Shown: positions 1-13,600 of the stretch, piece after piece
Position numbering within the stretch: position 1 is the first letter of the stretch
How the letters are laid out: each line of letters begins with the position of its first letter
From: Doris montereyensis
Lineage: Eukaryota; Mollusca; Gastropoda; Nudibranchia; Dorididae
Assembly: GCA_037039925.1 (NCBI GenBank)
Contig: JAXRKP010000237.1
Coordinates: 322,501-386,500, forward strand
Direction of reading: 5' to 3'
Length of the DNA stretch: 64,000 nucleotides
Notes under the pieces: model-generated
The model's input: the letters and a program-made list of their open reading frames with translations, nothing else
What the model was told of the DNA's origin: nothing
The model's database searches: none
Translations under genes and position numbers: made by a program

Positions 1-65
1 TGCTGATGTTATAATGTTGTTGTTGTTGATGTTATAATGTTGTTGTTGCTGATGTTATAATGTTT
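1..65. repeat. Short tandem repeat at window start
   Basis: Three near-copies of TGCTGATGTTATAATGTTGT, each followed by TGT repeats; truncated by the window edge. Confidence 0.6.
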
Positions 66-112
66 TTTGAGCTTGCTTTTAATCTTGGTTGGTACTTTTA
101 ATCTTTGTACAG

Positions 113-175
113 TCCTGAAGATCCGTCATCATATCCGGGAAAGGAAAATTTCAAGAGAGGAACTATCAAGCAAAG
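113..175 (+). CDS. PLEKHA-like exon 1 of window (linker before PH domain)
   Basis: Acceptor TTTGTACAG and donor GTATGG flank a 63-nt exon. It starts in phase 2 and ends with two bases of an Arg codon completed by the next exon, reading PEDPSSYPGKENFKRGTIKQ. It is a short basic linker before the PH domain. The gene must continue upstream of the window. Confidence 0.7.
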
Positions 176-3100
176 GTATGGACAATGTTGTATGTTGATG
201 TATGAAAGCCTCCATGGTCAGCAAAATGATGAAATAAGTGGAAGTGTCATGACACAGGCAATAGTGTACCCAGCTATGAACAGAGAAAGACCTGTGATTT
301 GATGTTTAGGGTATAATCCTTTTTAGACAGAGAATAAATGTATGTGCGTATGTGTGTATGTATGTGCGTGAATGCTAGTTACATATTGCCTTTCAACTTT
401 TTCATCTTATTTCCTCTTCCTTTTTTTTTGGGTGGGTTGTTGGTGGGTCCTACTTCTATTTTTTTTCCACTTTCATTTGTCTTTCTTTTGTCTTGCTATT
501 TCCTCTTAATTCGCTCTGAGATCACCGCAGATGGTGGATGATGTAAACTGCAATGAAACAAACTAAGAAAACTTGTATTCTTGAAAGTAGAAAACCCATG
601 GGAATAGACACATGTCGATTCTACCAAAACTTAATTTCACCTGTAAGAAAGTTTGAAATGTGTAGCCATTTGATCTTTATTAATATTTTAATAAGAGTAT
701 TATGATACTCCACCTTGCATGGCTTTCTCACACCACTTTCAACAGAGACTTTAAGAAAAGAGAGAAAAGTTTAATGATTTTATGCTTGTTTTCTTCAGGA
801 GTGTCAAAGCCCCATCAGCTAAACGTAACCCAAATTCAGAAGTTATTAAAAGTGGATGGCTTTACAGATTAGTAAGTTACCTGACATTTTACACATTATG
901 TCATATTTCTGTCACCATCTCTTTTTTACTTTATTATCATGGTGTATTTCTGTCTTCATCTCTTTTGATTTATTTAATTATAGTGTAACTCTGTCATCCT
1001 CTCTCTTGCTTCATTATGGTATATTTCTATCATAATGTCTTTTGCTTTATTATGGTATATTTTTGTTATCTCTATTTTGCTTTATTATATTATATTTCTG
1101 TCATCATCCTTCTTTTGGTTTATTATTATTGTGTATTTCTGTCATTATCTCTCTTTTTTTGTTTTATTATAGTATACTTCTGTCATTATCTCCCTTTTGT
1201 TTTTTTGTATATTTTTATTATCCCTTTGGTTTATTATATTTCTGTCTTTTGGTTTATTATAGTATATTATTTCTCTTTTGTTTTATTATATCTCTTTTGT
1301 TTCATTATAGTATATTTCTGTCATTATCTCTCTTTTGTTTTATTAAAGTATATTTCTGTCATTATCTCTCTTTTGTTTTATTATAGTACATTTCTGTCAT
1401 TATCTCTCTTTTGTTTTATTATAGTATATTTCTGCCATTATCTCTCTTTTGTTTTATTATAGTATATTTCTGTCATTATCTCTCTTTTGTTTTATTATAG
1501 TATATTTCTGCCATTATCTCTTTTGTTTTATTATAGTATACTTCTGTCATTATCTCTCTTTTGTTTTATTATAGTATATTTCTGTCATTATCTCTCTTTT
1601 GTTTCATTATAGTATATTTCTGTCATTATCTCTCTTTTGTTTTATTATAGTATATTTCTGTCATTATCTCTCTTTTGTTTTATTATAGTATATTTCTGTC
1701 ATTATCTCTCTTTTGTTTTATTATAGTATATTTCTGTCATTATCTCTCTTTTGTTTTATTATAGTATACTTCTGTCATTATCTCTTTTGTTTTATTATAG
1801 TATATTTCTGTCATTATCTCTCTTTTGTTTTATTATAGTATATTTCTGTCATTATCTCTCTTTTGTTTTATTATAGTATACTTCTGTCATTATCTCTTTT
1901 GTTTTATTATAGTGACATAATATATAATATGATTAGTTATTATGAAAAATAAAACTTTTATAGTAATGATGATATGTAGTTTGTCTTAATGATTCAATTT
2001 CATTTGATCTATTGATTTAATAACTCTCATCATTACCATCAATTTGAAAAAAGTGATCTCACATAAAAATAGAGCAAAAGTAGATAAATCAATCGTCAAA
2101 TAGAACAAGCAGATTAAAAACTGACATCAGATGCAGATAACATTAGAATGAGGCCAAAGTGTTCAAAGAGGACTTTCTGATAGCACACAGACTCACAAGT
2201 AGGTTCCTTGTGAGTTAATCAGCCAGCCTAGATAAAGAAGGACAAAGTGATTGTTTTGTTTAGTATCGTACTTTGCTTATTCAAAAACAAGTATTTATGG
2301 TGCTAAAAAGAAATTGAATGATTTCCAATTACAGGAAAGCTCTGGTCTATCTAAATCGTGGAAAAGAAGATGGATAGTTCTTGCCGACTTTGCTCTCTTT
2401 ATATACAAAGGTGAGTTGCTCCAGGAAACAAGAAGCAAGATGTCATGAAAATATAACATGATGGATCGTTACCCAGCTTCCGTTTTGTATTACACAGTAT
2501 TAGAGTTTTAAATTTCAGTGAAATTTGGTTTTCTAACGCTTTTTTGTATTGCTCTTTGTTTGGGCGATTGGTGGCTGCTACTGGTAGGTCCCACTTCATT
2601 CCTATCATTCTTTCACATGCCTTCAATCTTGCTGTTTCATCTTAGTTCAGCCTGACATCCCCAAATATGGTGGGCAGGGTAAATTTCAATAGAACAAACA
2701 ATTGCTTCTTGTCAAAGATTTCACTGAAAATTTTCAGGATAAGTGAAATGATACACCCTTCACTTCTCTTTGTGTTTAAGGGCATGAAGAAACTATAGAA
2801 AGTGGAGGGTGTCAATTGTTGCATTGCTTTGATAACAAAACTCTATCTGTCTTTCTGTGACTTCTCCGATATATGTAACATTTAAAATTGTTGCTGCAAG
2901 CACCCTAAGTCATACCAGGCTAGGCAGTAGGATTGATGTTTAATAAAGTGTTTAATTTAAATTGTGATTTCCATTTAAAATATTACATTTTAGATGTGCA
3001 GCAATCAAGTCAGTGTATTAATAATTGAAAACTTGTTTACAAGGGTTGACATTTTTCCCCTACTTTTTTCTGTCTTTACATTATTTTCAGATAATGAGGA

Positions 3101-4571
3101 ATCTACAGTTTTAAGTTCAATACTTTTGCCTAGCTACCGCATCAATCCTTGCGCAGAGGAAGATAACATCAAACGCAACTTTGTGTTTAAGGTGAATATA
3201 TGAGAATGGAATATGGTTTAATAGAATAGCCTCTCATACAAATACAGTTTAACTGTTAAGAAGAAAAATTGATATGAAAACCAGATTACTGGTTTATGTA
3301 TTAGTTGAGTGAAGACAATTTGACATTACATGAGTTCTAATATTACTTTTGACTTTAAATATTTTCTAATATTAATTGTAAATGGAAAACACATTGCTTT
3401 TAAGTTCCATTTATTGGATTACTGAATCATTTCCTAATGATCAACTGACAGGGTATGAGCTGGATTTTATGCTTAAACTAGTAGTAGAAGGGAGCATGCA
3501 ACTTGTGAAGGCTTTTCACCGCATTAAATTTGAATAACACAGTTGTAACAGTTTAAATAAAAGAGAAAGAATGAATAAAAATAGAATTGCCCAACAGCTG
3601 CTATGGAAAGATGCTTGTAAAAGAGATAACGGAAGAAAGTTAAAGAATTTTATTGAAGGAACAAATACTGTGTTTTGACTAAGAGAATTAATGAAGTTAC
3701 CAATATAATGGTGTCTTTTTCATAATAAAGCAACATCAGATAAAAGTGACATGCCAGTCCATTTTTATTCTGCCGAGGGCAGTGTTTATAAATGTAGAAT
3801 AAAAGACAGAAGCTTAATGTATGTTGTGTATTGAGAAAGGATCATATTAATGTAAGAATACGATTTGTGTCCATAATTTGTTATTTCGTATTGCATCAGG
3901 CTTTATCTTATACTGATTGGTGTAGACGTAAAGCTTGTTCTAAGCAATGTTCCCTCTAAGCTGTGTATGGGGCGCGTGCACACCAGGGAGAAATGGTTTG
4001 CACAGTTGAGAAATGTCTGTGCACACCAATGAAAATTTCAAAAAATCTATTTATTTGCACACGATTGGGATTTTTTGTGTCAAACTTTGCACAACACCAA
4101 AAAATGTACACACACAGACTACAAAATGTTAGAGGGAACATTGGTTATAAGAATGTACAGTATATTTAAGGAATGTTTCGTAATGTTTGTAATTTGGATA
4201 ATTGACTACATGACAGTTGTTTTGACAAGCTTTGCCTAGAAATGTATAACATATTTTCCTGACAAATAAGGGCATTAGATGTACATTAATTTATTACTTA
4301 TTTGTTTGTTTCCCTGGCAGGTTGAGCATGAGAACACAAAACTGTTTATCTAGCAACGGATGACTCACCAGAGCTAGTGTCGTGGATGTCATTGCTTGAC
4401 AGTCGGCCATGATGAATGGGAGTACTGGGTAAGTTGTTCTTCTAGAACTGTGGATGTACAGAATGTTGTGCTTTCAACACAGATGAGAAGAGTGGGCTAT
4501 TTAGCAGAATTTTGCTACAACACAGAATTGGAAATTGGTTTATTATAGGCTTCTCACCATCAAAGTGTTTT

Positions 4572-4611
<40 letters not shown>

Positions 4612-7600
4612 AATATATATATATATCCATTTTTTAAATTTGTAAGGCATAATTGTTGGATGCACCATATTCTTCTTCTTATTTGCTTTTGCCAATTTTC
4701 AGTTATGTTTAAAAGATAAAAGTTCCACGTTAAAGCCTATTATAAAAGAATACATTAACTGTTACTGTTTTCAGATGGCATATTGAAAAGTTTTTAGCAC
4801 TACATACTATTAATGCTTGTTTGATATTAGGAGATAATGAAAGTGTTGTTTGGAACATGATATTTTTGTATTATTTCGAGCCTGTAGTATTCTTTTATAT
4901 TTTGAATAGTAATATCGAAAAGTTGGTAACGTTTCCTTTGGCCTTTTAAATATAAGACTATTGTATGATAATTTAGCCCAGTAAGTCATTGTTATGGGCT
5001 TTGGTGTTCAATATTTAAAAAAAATTAGTACACCTTGCTTATACCTGTGTGTATTTAGAAATCAGAATGTACACTAAGCAAGTTCACTTACAGTTTTTTG
5101 TCATCACAGCGCCATTTTGTTTTGATAACTTTTTAAAACTTAAAAAAAGGAATTATTTACGAACACAGATAGCCAGAAGATATGAATCTTAGTGCCCATG
5201 TTAATATGCGATACTTAGAAATGAATTTGAAAGTCAGAATGGGGTTGGACAAGTTTGTTTTGAGTCAAATTTTGTTATCCGTGCAGATGAATAATAAAAA
5301 GGATCCCCAGCATATCAATAGCAGTTATTACCTCAAAGGCGTTTGATTTTGTTGTTGAAGGCCTTGTCAAAACGATCTTGATATTTTCTTAATTTATGGC
5401 AATACAGACTGCATTTTACAAGAACTGGACTGTGCTAACGAGAAGAATTTTCATTTCTCACATAGTAAACCTCTATGTAGCCTCTTACAGTACCATGTGA
5501 ATGAATAAATGTTTTTTTTTTTTAAAAGAAAAGAAAAATCATACCACAAAATTAAAGATTGCAGCAGCTATTAATGTTTACTTCATCTACTTCTACACAG
5601 ATTCCAGCGAGAGTCAAATAACAATTACAGACAGCATCCATTCAAAGATGCAAACAGAGACCCTATGAGCGATACATATTCAAGAAACTCCTCCAGCCAT
5701 AACCCCAGAGACATCATGGATAGTAATCACAATCTGAACAGTACATCAAAACACCCAAACAACATTAGACCATATAATCCACACGAAAATCCCAATACAA
5801 ATTATCCCTCCAGTAACCGTTTTTCCAATGCCAGCCAATCCCCAAGCTATCAAGGGTACCATGATCCCGCTCCAGTCCAGTGACACCTCCAACAGAACCT
5901 CGTCCAAGAATTGGCGGTGTGTATCCCTTTTTTCACCAGCAAGGACAGCGTCAGAGCTACGTCAGCCAAGGAAGCTCAAACCGCATTCACTCGCCAACTC
6001 GCCCCCAAAACCCAGTCAGCGTCTCCCAGGCATATCCTGTGTCAAGTGAGCCTGATTATTCAGCATTTAATCCTCTGTACAGCCACTCTGCAGGCCCAGA
6101 AGGAGATCAGCAAGGCAGACATGTGGACAGTAGCTACCCTGCTGGAATTGATCTATCCCAAACACGGTTGAAGGATGGTTTTGAGCCAGACCAGTCCGTG
6201 GCAGTTTAGCCCAGTCTGATTTAGGCCGCAGCTATCAAACCCCACAGAACGATTATTCCAGAGAATTAGATCACATGCCACAAGGCATGAGAAATGGTAA
6301 TACACCTCATAGTAATGTTCCACCAGAGAGAGACTGGTCACAAAATCAACAACAGATTCACATTCTGATATTCACGATGGAGGACAGGTCAAACAGCTTC
6401 AACAGTGGGACAGAAATCTCCCTGCCATGGGGGCGGAGACTATGCCGCATGGTTCCTTTCATAATTTACTTGGTGGAGTCGGTCGGCCCCAGGAGGAAAC
6501 TTTCAACACACGAAGCAAATCCCATGAAAATTTTTCACGCTTTCCAGATGGAGCTCAAAACCAGGCTCAGTATCCCAACACTAGCAGTGCGTATCACGAT
6601 GCATCGTACAATAATGCTCATCCTGAGTCTCAGCGAAGTTCTTTGGCAGACAGTTATCGGAGGCAAGAACCTCACAGTCAAAATATGACAGAGGGTCAAA
6701 GGTTCGAAGGCCACCCAAGATCTGAGAAACAGGAAGTGAGGGGTAGCTTCAACCCGCTGTATGACATGTCACCACAGGAAAGCAAAGGAGATGCATATGG
6801 ACACATGGAGCCTCGATATAGAGACAGTTACGACAGGAATTCCAACAGCTCATTCATCCAGCAGAGCCAAACGAACCAGTTTCAAGTGAGCGGCCGAGGC
6901 ATCCAGAAGATCAAAAGTCCTATGCAGCTGTTAGCCAGCATCCACATCAGTCGCCCCACGAAGAGCATGCACATCCCTTACCACCGCATACACATCAAAA
7001 TTCTATCAATTCATATGACAGGGACTCAAACCAAGGGCAATTTCATCCAGATCAAAGATGGAGGGACAGTAGTTTCTCTTCAAATTCAGCCAGGGGCTAC
7101 CCAGACCAGCCTGGCAGTGACATGACACAGCAACAGCAGCAGCAGCAGAACTTTAATCATCCTCAGAGATCAAGCATGAGTCTTGACTTGAACAACCAGT
7201 CTGACAGTTTTTATCCTAACCTCACACGTACGTCAATCTGCCCAGCAGAAAATCGTACGATGGACAAACATCTCAGTACACACCAGATAACTATCAGAGC
7301 CAGAAACTCAATGTATCAAATGACTTTGGTCGTAATTCATCTCACAGCTCATCTTTAGAACAAGCTCCAGCAAGACCACCATACCCAGTTGAAGTGAGAG
7401 ACCAGATTGTGGAAGAAATGGCCAAGGTTCAAACTCCATCTACGCAAAAAGACTTTCTAATATCAACTGCGTTGAACAAACAGCGAATGCAGCAACCATC
7501 CTTTTTTCAGTACCCATCACCGAGGGTATGTACCCATTGTTTTGTAATCAATCTTGTGTGATTTGCGTCTTAAAGGGAGAGATGCTAGGTTCTAGGTATT

Positions 7601-10600
7601 ATGCTTGTCACAGTAACTAAAAGTCCATACTTCATATCTAGGTATCAGCATTCAGATATTTGCTGGCTTTTTTACCTTCAGCCTGCTACACATGTTCAGT
7701 TGATTTGGCCATGATCGTTTCATTCGATGCTATTCATATTAACGTGAATGGCCAAAATTACAAATAAATCGAAAGCAGGGGAAATGATTTTGTCTAATGG
7801 GGTCTGATGGAATTGTGACTAAATTGCTTGCCTTTCATGCCAGGCAGCTGGTATCCCATATGCATGCTTGCATCCTTCGATGGCATTACTGGCCTTATGG
7901 TAGACAGTCAGGCTTGAGTCTATGAGGTCATGGCTTCGATTGCCACTTTTTTCATGTATTTGAATCCTGCTTTTGCCATATTTATATATATGTTATGTAA
8001 ATGAGGAAGAAACTTTACAAATTCTTTTCTCACTCAACCCAAGGACTAAATGGTTACCATCTGGAGCCAAGATGCTAAGAGCAACATCCTGTCTCCCTTT
8101 GATATTTCTTTTTCCTGGTAGTAGTTAGGTAAGGATTTTGATTCTCTCGTTCTCTTGTGATCAAAATGAAAATTTCTCTTTTTCCTTTTCTTTTCAGGAC
8201 CAGCAAGGTAGAGACTCACCTCAAGATCTGAACAGAAGCAGGTTATCCAGGGTGTCACAAAGATCCATGGAGGCTAATTTGGTGACAGACGCACCCAACT
8301 CCAGGCTCTCCTCTGCAAGCCGTGCCAGTCATTCGTCCAGGGGGAGAGATCAAAGAGACGGCCAGCAGCCAGCACAGGGGGACACATCAGCAAAGAGGAA
8401 CATGATGGATCCTGAGGCACAGAAAATGAGGGTTGCATATGAACGAGTTCACAGTCTCCGAATGTCTCCGGATAGAGGTAAACATTTTTCTACATGTCTT
8501 TGTATTTTTGTTTTTTTCTTCTACTATATTTTCCTGTTTATCACTTCTCAGCGGTTACAAATTCTTTAAGTACTAACCTTTTCCTCTGAAGGGTTGTTTT
8601 TTGTCCATTTGATATCAATAGAAAAAATGAGTGTGTGTGTGTGACTGATATATGTAGCACATTGCTATGACATGCTGCACCAACATTACTATAGAGTAGA
8701 GTAGAGAGTCATAACATTTGTTTTTGATATGATTTTGTAATAGTAAATTTGTTACAAGAAGGCATAATTGCCAAGCTTGACAGAGTGATCACCCTTGAAT
8801 TGACCGATCCAAATGATTCCACACTTAATTAAAGGGAACTGGTATATTCTTGGTAGAATGATGTTTTTCCCCTTGAGTATTTAGAGCTATGTAAGTGATT
8901 TTGGTAGTAGAAAATAATGCGGGAAGGCTGTTTATTGAGGGTATATTTGTTATTTTTTTCTTTCTTCCTTAATCTCTCTCTTCATTATTGGGTAAAATTT
9001 TCGTAGAGCTCCAACAACTCATATCAGAATTGAGCCCTAAAACTTACTTTTTGAATTCACCCAATTGAAATATTTCAAACAGTCGCTAAATAATCATTTC
9101 TTTGATCATAGACCACAATTTATCTTGTGAAAGGAAAGTTCAATGCTTTTGTAGTCCCATTATACATCACTTCTAAATAGGTACCATTGGAAAGTCTAGT
9201 CTTTGGCATGACATTTCATATCATAAAGTTTATAAAAGTAGATGTTAGAATGTGGAAGCATAAGGACACTTGTATGTATCGTGCTGGTAGAATTTGTAAG
9301 CAAAAGTTGAAAATAACGTCTTTCCATACTTCTAATTTGCCTTTGCTGAGAATTATTTAATGCTTAATTCACCCCTCTCTCCCCCCTGGAAATATATTAA
9401 TTCCTTGCTTTTATATTTACATTCTATTTTGTATTATTATTATTCTCTTTCAAGTTTATTATTTTACACAAACTGCGTAACAGTCAAGATGTGCTAATTT
9501 TGAATCCTTAAAAAGTTAATTTACAAAATGTTCATGTTTGATAGTATTTACTAGTAGCATGTCATGATTTATAGGTTGTCAACAATATTGCACGAAAAAT
9601 GAAAGAAAAAGAGTGAGAAAAAATAAAACAAATAAATGAGTTTGCCAATTAGTACGTAGAAATATATTTATTATGTGTTTTTGGCTTTGAGTCCTTAAGT
9701 CTGTATTTACCTTGAATAGTATGCATATATGTAGTTTTTGTTTAAAGAAATCCTAAATCAACGGCAGAGAATCAGAGAGATTGGAGTGAAAGTCCAGAAA
9801 CACCATTCTGAGTTTACCAAACTATTGTCGCATTTTATCAGAAAGGCCAGCGATAAGCAGACTTTTTATTATTTAACTTAATGGGGTTAATTAAAGTTGA
9901 ATTACCAATGCTTTCTGGAATATTATGAGACGTCATGCAAGTTAGAATTAGTTTGTCCGGAAAGAGTCTGTTTTTCAATTTGAAAAGGTTGGCAGCTATA
10001 AGTTTGTGAATGAAAGATTCCCCAACCTTTTCGCATAAATAAGTGTGGTGGTAGTCTTGCAGTTATGTGACATCTGTTTTCTCACACGTTTTTTGTGATA
10101 AAGACTACATTTTGAGTCACGTATTGGTGTGCAATGATTTGCTGTCTTAACAAAAACATTAATAGTAGATGGTAGAATGCTTTAGATGAAAATCCTTGGC
10201 CATTTTTTCATGTAGATTTCCTGTGTGTCTTAGGAAACTAAGGAACTGTCTTTCCAGTTCTCACTTTGCCTGTCACATAATTTACGTAACAAGTGTAACT
10301 GAGTTTATATGTCAGATGTGTGTCAGAAGATGAAATTTTAATATGCTTGCTTCTAAACTGAGTCTTTTTTCATTTACTCTTGGTGTATATTAGATTGCGT
10401 TTATCACTAGGCTGTTTCTTATGTTCAATGTGTAGTACATAAAGTTACATTTTTATGTACATTTGTGTGTGGTTTGAAATCAGAAGAAAAGAAGGTTTGA
10501 AAATGTCTAAAAACATCCAGAGCCATACCTTCAATGAAAAAACTAATTTTAAAATACTTGTATTCAGGTTACTGAGTACTTATGAAAGCCTTATTCCTAA

Positions 10601-13600
10601 GTGTAGTTTGTGAGAAATGGGTTAAAATTTGCTGTATCATTGTCTTGTAGCATGACTCTTAAATTGGGTATAGCATGCATTTATCTTGAATTATGATTAA
10701 CACCACTGGGCAAGTTGACAATGTGTATATTAAGGGCCAGCTTAGCTTAGATTTGTGTGTATGTGTATGTATGAGCATATTTGACCCAAATGCACTGCAT
10801 TCATTGCAGCCCAGAGAAGGCCAGAAGGAAGTTTAAAACAAAGATACTCTGACTTGCAGCCCGAACAGTCTCCTGTTAAACCTCCCGCGTTTTGTCTCAA
10901 GTTCATCGTGATTATAAATCTCAGGACGAATTAGATGCCGTTGGAGTCATGCCACCGCCTAGAGGCTCCTATTACAAAATTCGTGATGATTCTGAAGATC
11001 TCTACCAAAGGGGATCAGCTTTTGACCTCTCTTCGTCCATGTCAGGCAGCCAGGCAGGAACAGATTTCTTCAGAGGATGAAGAAGTTTTCCAATACCATG
11101 CCACTGAATATATCTATTGATTACAATGAAAATCAAGATGGACCTTACAACGCTAGAGAAGACGGTAATAGAGTAAATCAAAATTATCAACCCAAACCTA
11201 ACCGTGACTCAAAAAAAGACACAGAGCTTCCACGATGAAGGAAGGAATGGACAGAGATCTGTCGAAGAGCATTTTGATGAGAGTCATCTATTTTTTGATC
11301 CTTATGGAACTGCCTTGAGGGTACAGCAAGAAAAGCAATCGTTAAAATTGGCAGGTACAAGTTGACATTAACTATTTGAAAGTAACATTCCTATTCACTC
11401 ACCAATGTACTGCCAGGCATTAACTGAAAGTTCATCTCTGGCTAACCTACTGTCACTTGTATTCCACATAACAAAGTTATAACTGCTTTCCGATCCAATG
11501 TATTGTATCGACTTATTACCAGTCTTTCTAAGTATTCTCCTTATCTGAAATCAACAAGCATGAAGGCAACAGGCAAATAAAAATCTGGCCTATTAGTTTC
11601 TATCAACACAATTTTGTCAATGAGTGAGAACTTTATCGTTACACAGTGGTCTTCGCCTAACATCCCACCACCTAACATCCCACTTTTTTCAGGATGCTGA
11701 ATTTTTCTATATGAATTCACCCCCAACACCCCACTCCAGTCTGACTAAGATCCCACTTCTGGGGGCAGAGTCAAGGCATACTTAATTATTCATTGAAGCA
11801 TTGTCTCTGAAACTTTTCACAAAAAGGCGATAGAAATGATTTCCTTTATTGAAAATACGTGGGGAGATAATGAAATTTACCGCTTTGACATGATACATGT
11901 AATAATCTATACAGGGTGATGCATGTAGACACTAGGCGCTGTCTTTTTGGGCGGAACAAAAGTAACGTTCATCACTCTCTTCTTCACTTGGTTAATTGTT
12001 TCGAACATTCTCTTGTTTAGTTCAAACGCATTGACAGTAGACTCGCTGTAGACAAAGGGTAGACAGAAATTGAATAACAGCTCAAACCTGGCCATTCTAT
12101 TCATGCACAATCGTTCTATTCGGACCAGCTGTAGGTCCCCCTTCCATCGGCTATCCTCACGCCTACCTCTCTCATTCCAATGGTCGACGGAGTAATTGAC
12201 AAGTTGGGTCCATATACTGGTCCCCTTCCACCTTTCCTTAGCTCCATAACTTTATTGCTCTACAGAGTGTGAAATGTGCAAATTAGATCACTTAGCTAAC
12301 ATTCCAGTCTGGCTAACAGCCTACATTGTCAGTTTCCCCAGGGGTCGGATGTTAGGCAGAGACAAACTGTAATAATATCAAAATAGGTTGTGATGAAATT
12401 TCCAGACAAAAAAATGCTGTTATATAATAAATCTAGAATTGTCCAAGGTAAGTATCAAAGTAGAGAAATGTTTTATCTAGATTAATTTTTTAAATGTTAG
12501 CCTAGATTAAAGCCAAATTCTATTAAATACTCCCTCTTCTTTCTCCTTTAATCTTGATTGTTGTAAAAAAACTAATCTGATGATGTCATTTTCTTAGTAG
12601 AGGTAGAAGCCTTGATATCTCTCATTTGCTATCCTCCTAAGAAACTGGCTTAAAAGTTCATTTTCTTGTGTTTTTTTCCATTATATTAAAGATATTTTAT
12701 CGTTTGGATTTTGAACCACTATGTTTACGAGAAATAGATTATGAATTATTGTTTTATAACAACAGTATTTCATGCCTCTCTACAGTCATTTAGCGGACTG
12801 AAAATTGAAAGATATGTTTACCAAATATGCAGATACTTTTGAGATGCTGGGGATATGTAGCCTAACTATGATCATAGAAAGGACAGGATTAACTCTAGGT
12901 TCATAAGCTGTAATGGTGACAAAATACACAAGTAAATAGTTCTCTGGCCCATAGAGCCTGAACTTATTCTGGTTGCTATAGCATGAAGCAGAAGAGGTGA
13001 TCACATCCTGGACAGCACATAAGTCTGACACAGGTTTTTACTCATAAGCTAGTGCTTGTACCCATTCACACCTGAGTCAAGTGGTGGAAATGCATAAGTG
13101 TCTTTCCTAAGGAATACAACATCGGATGCTTTGCTTGGATTTAAACCTGAGACCTCATGGTCCTAAGTTCAGCAGCCTAACCACTGCCACCTAGTGCAAT
13201 TGTATTATTATGGAAACGACAAAATGACCTCTATGTTCATAAAATCAAAGTTTCTTCAAGGTCATTATGGTCCATAAAGCCAAAGCTTATCCCGGTTTCT
13301 ATAGCGTGAAGCGGAACAGGTGATAAGGATCACCTTCTGGACAGGACCCTAGCCTGACGAAGATTTTTTTACTCCCAAGCTAGTACTGGTACCCATTTGT
13401 GCCTGGGTTGAGTGGGGAAATGTCTGTTAGATGTTTTTCCCAAGGAACACAGCCGGACCTAGCTTTGCTAGGATTCGAACCTGGGACTTTACTCCTAAGT
13501 CCAGCAGCTTAACCACTCAGCCACCAACACCAACATGTTCATAAGCTGTAATACTATTTCAACAAGGAAAGGAAAGGTATGCCGGTGAATTCTTAGAGGA

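Noticed and set aside
1016..1462. 148- and 114-codon hydrophobic ORFs resembling membrane proteins
   Set aside because: The 36-bp minisatellite keeps frame, and the Tyr/Phe/Leu/Ile content follows from T-rich repeats.
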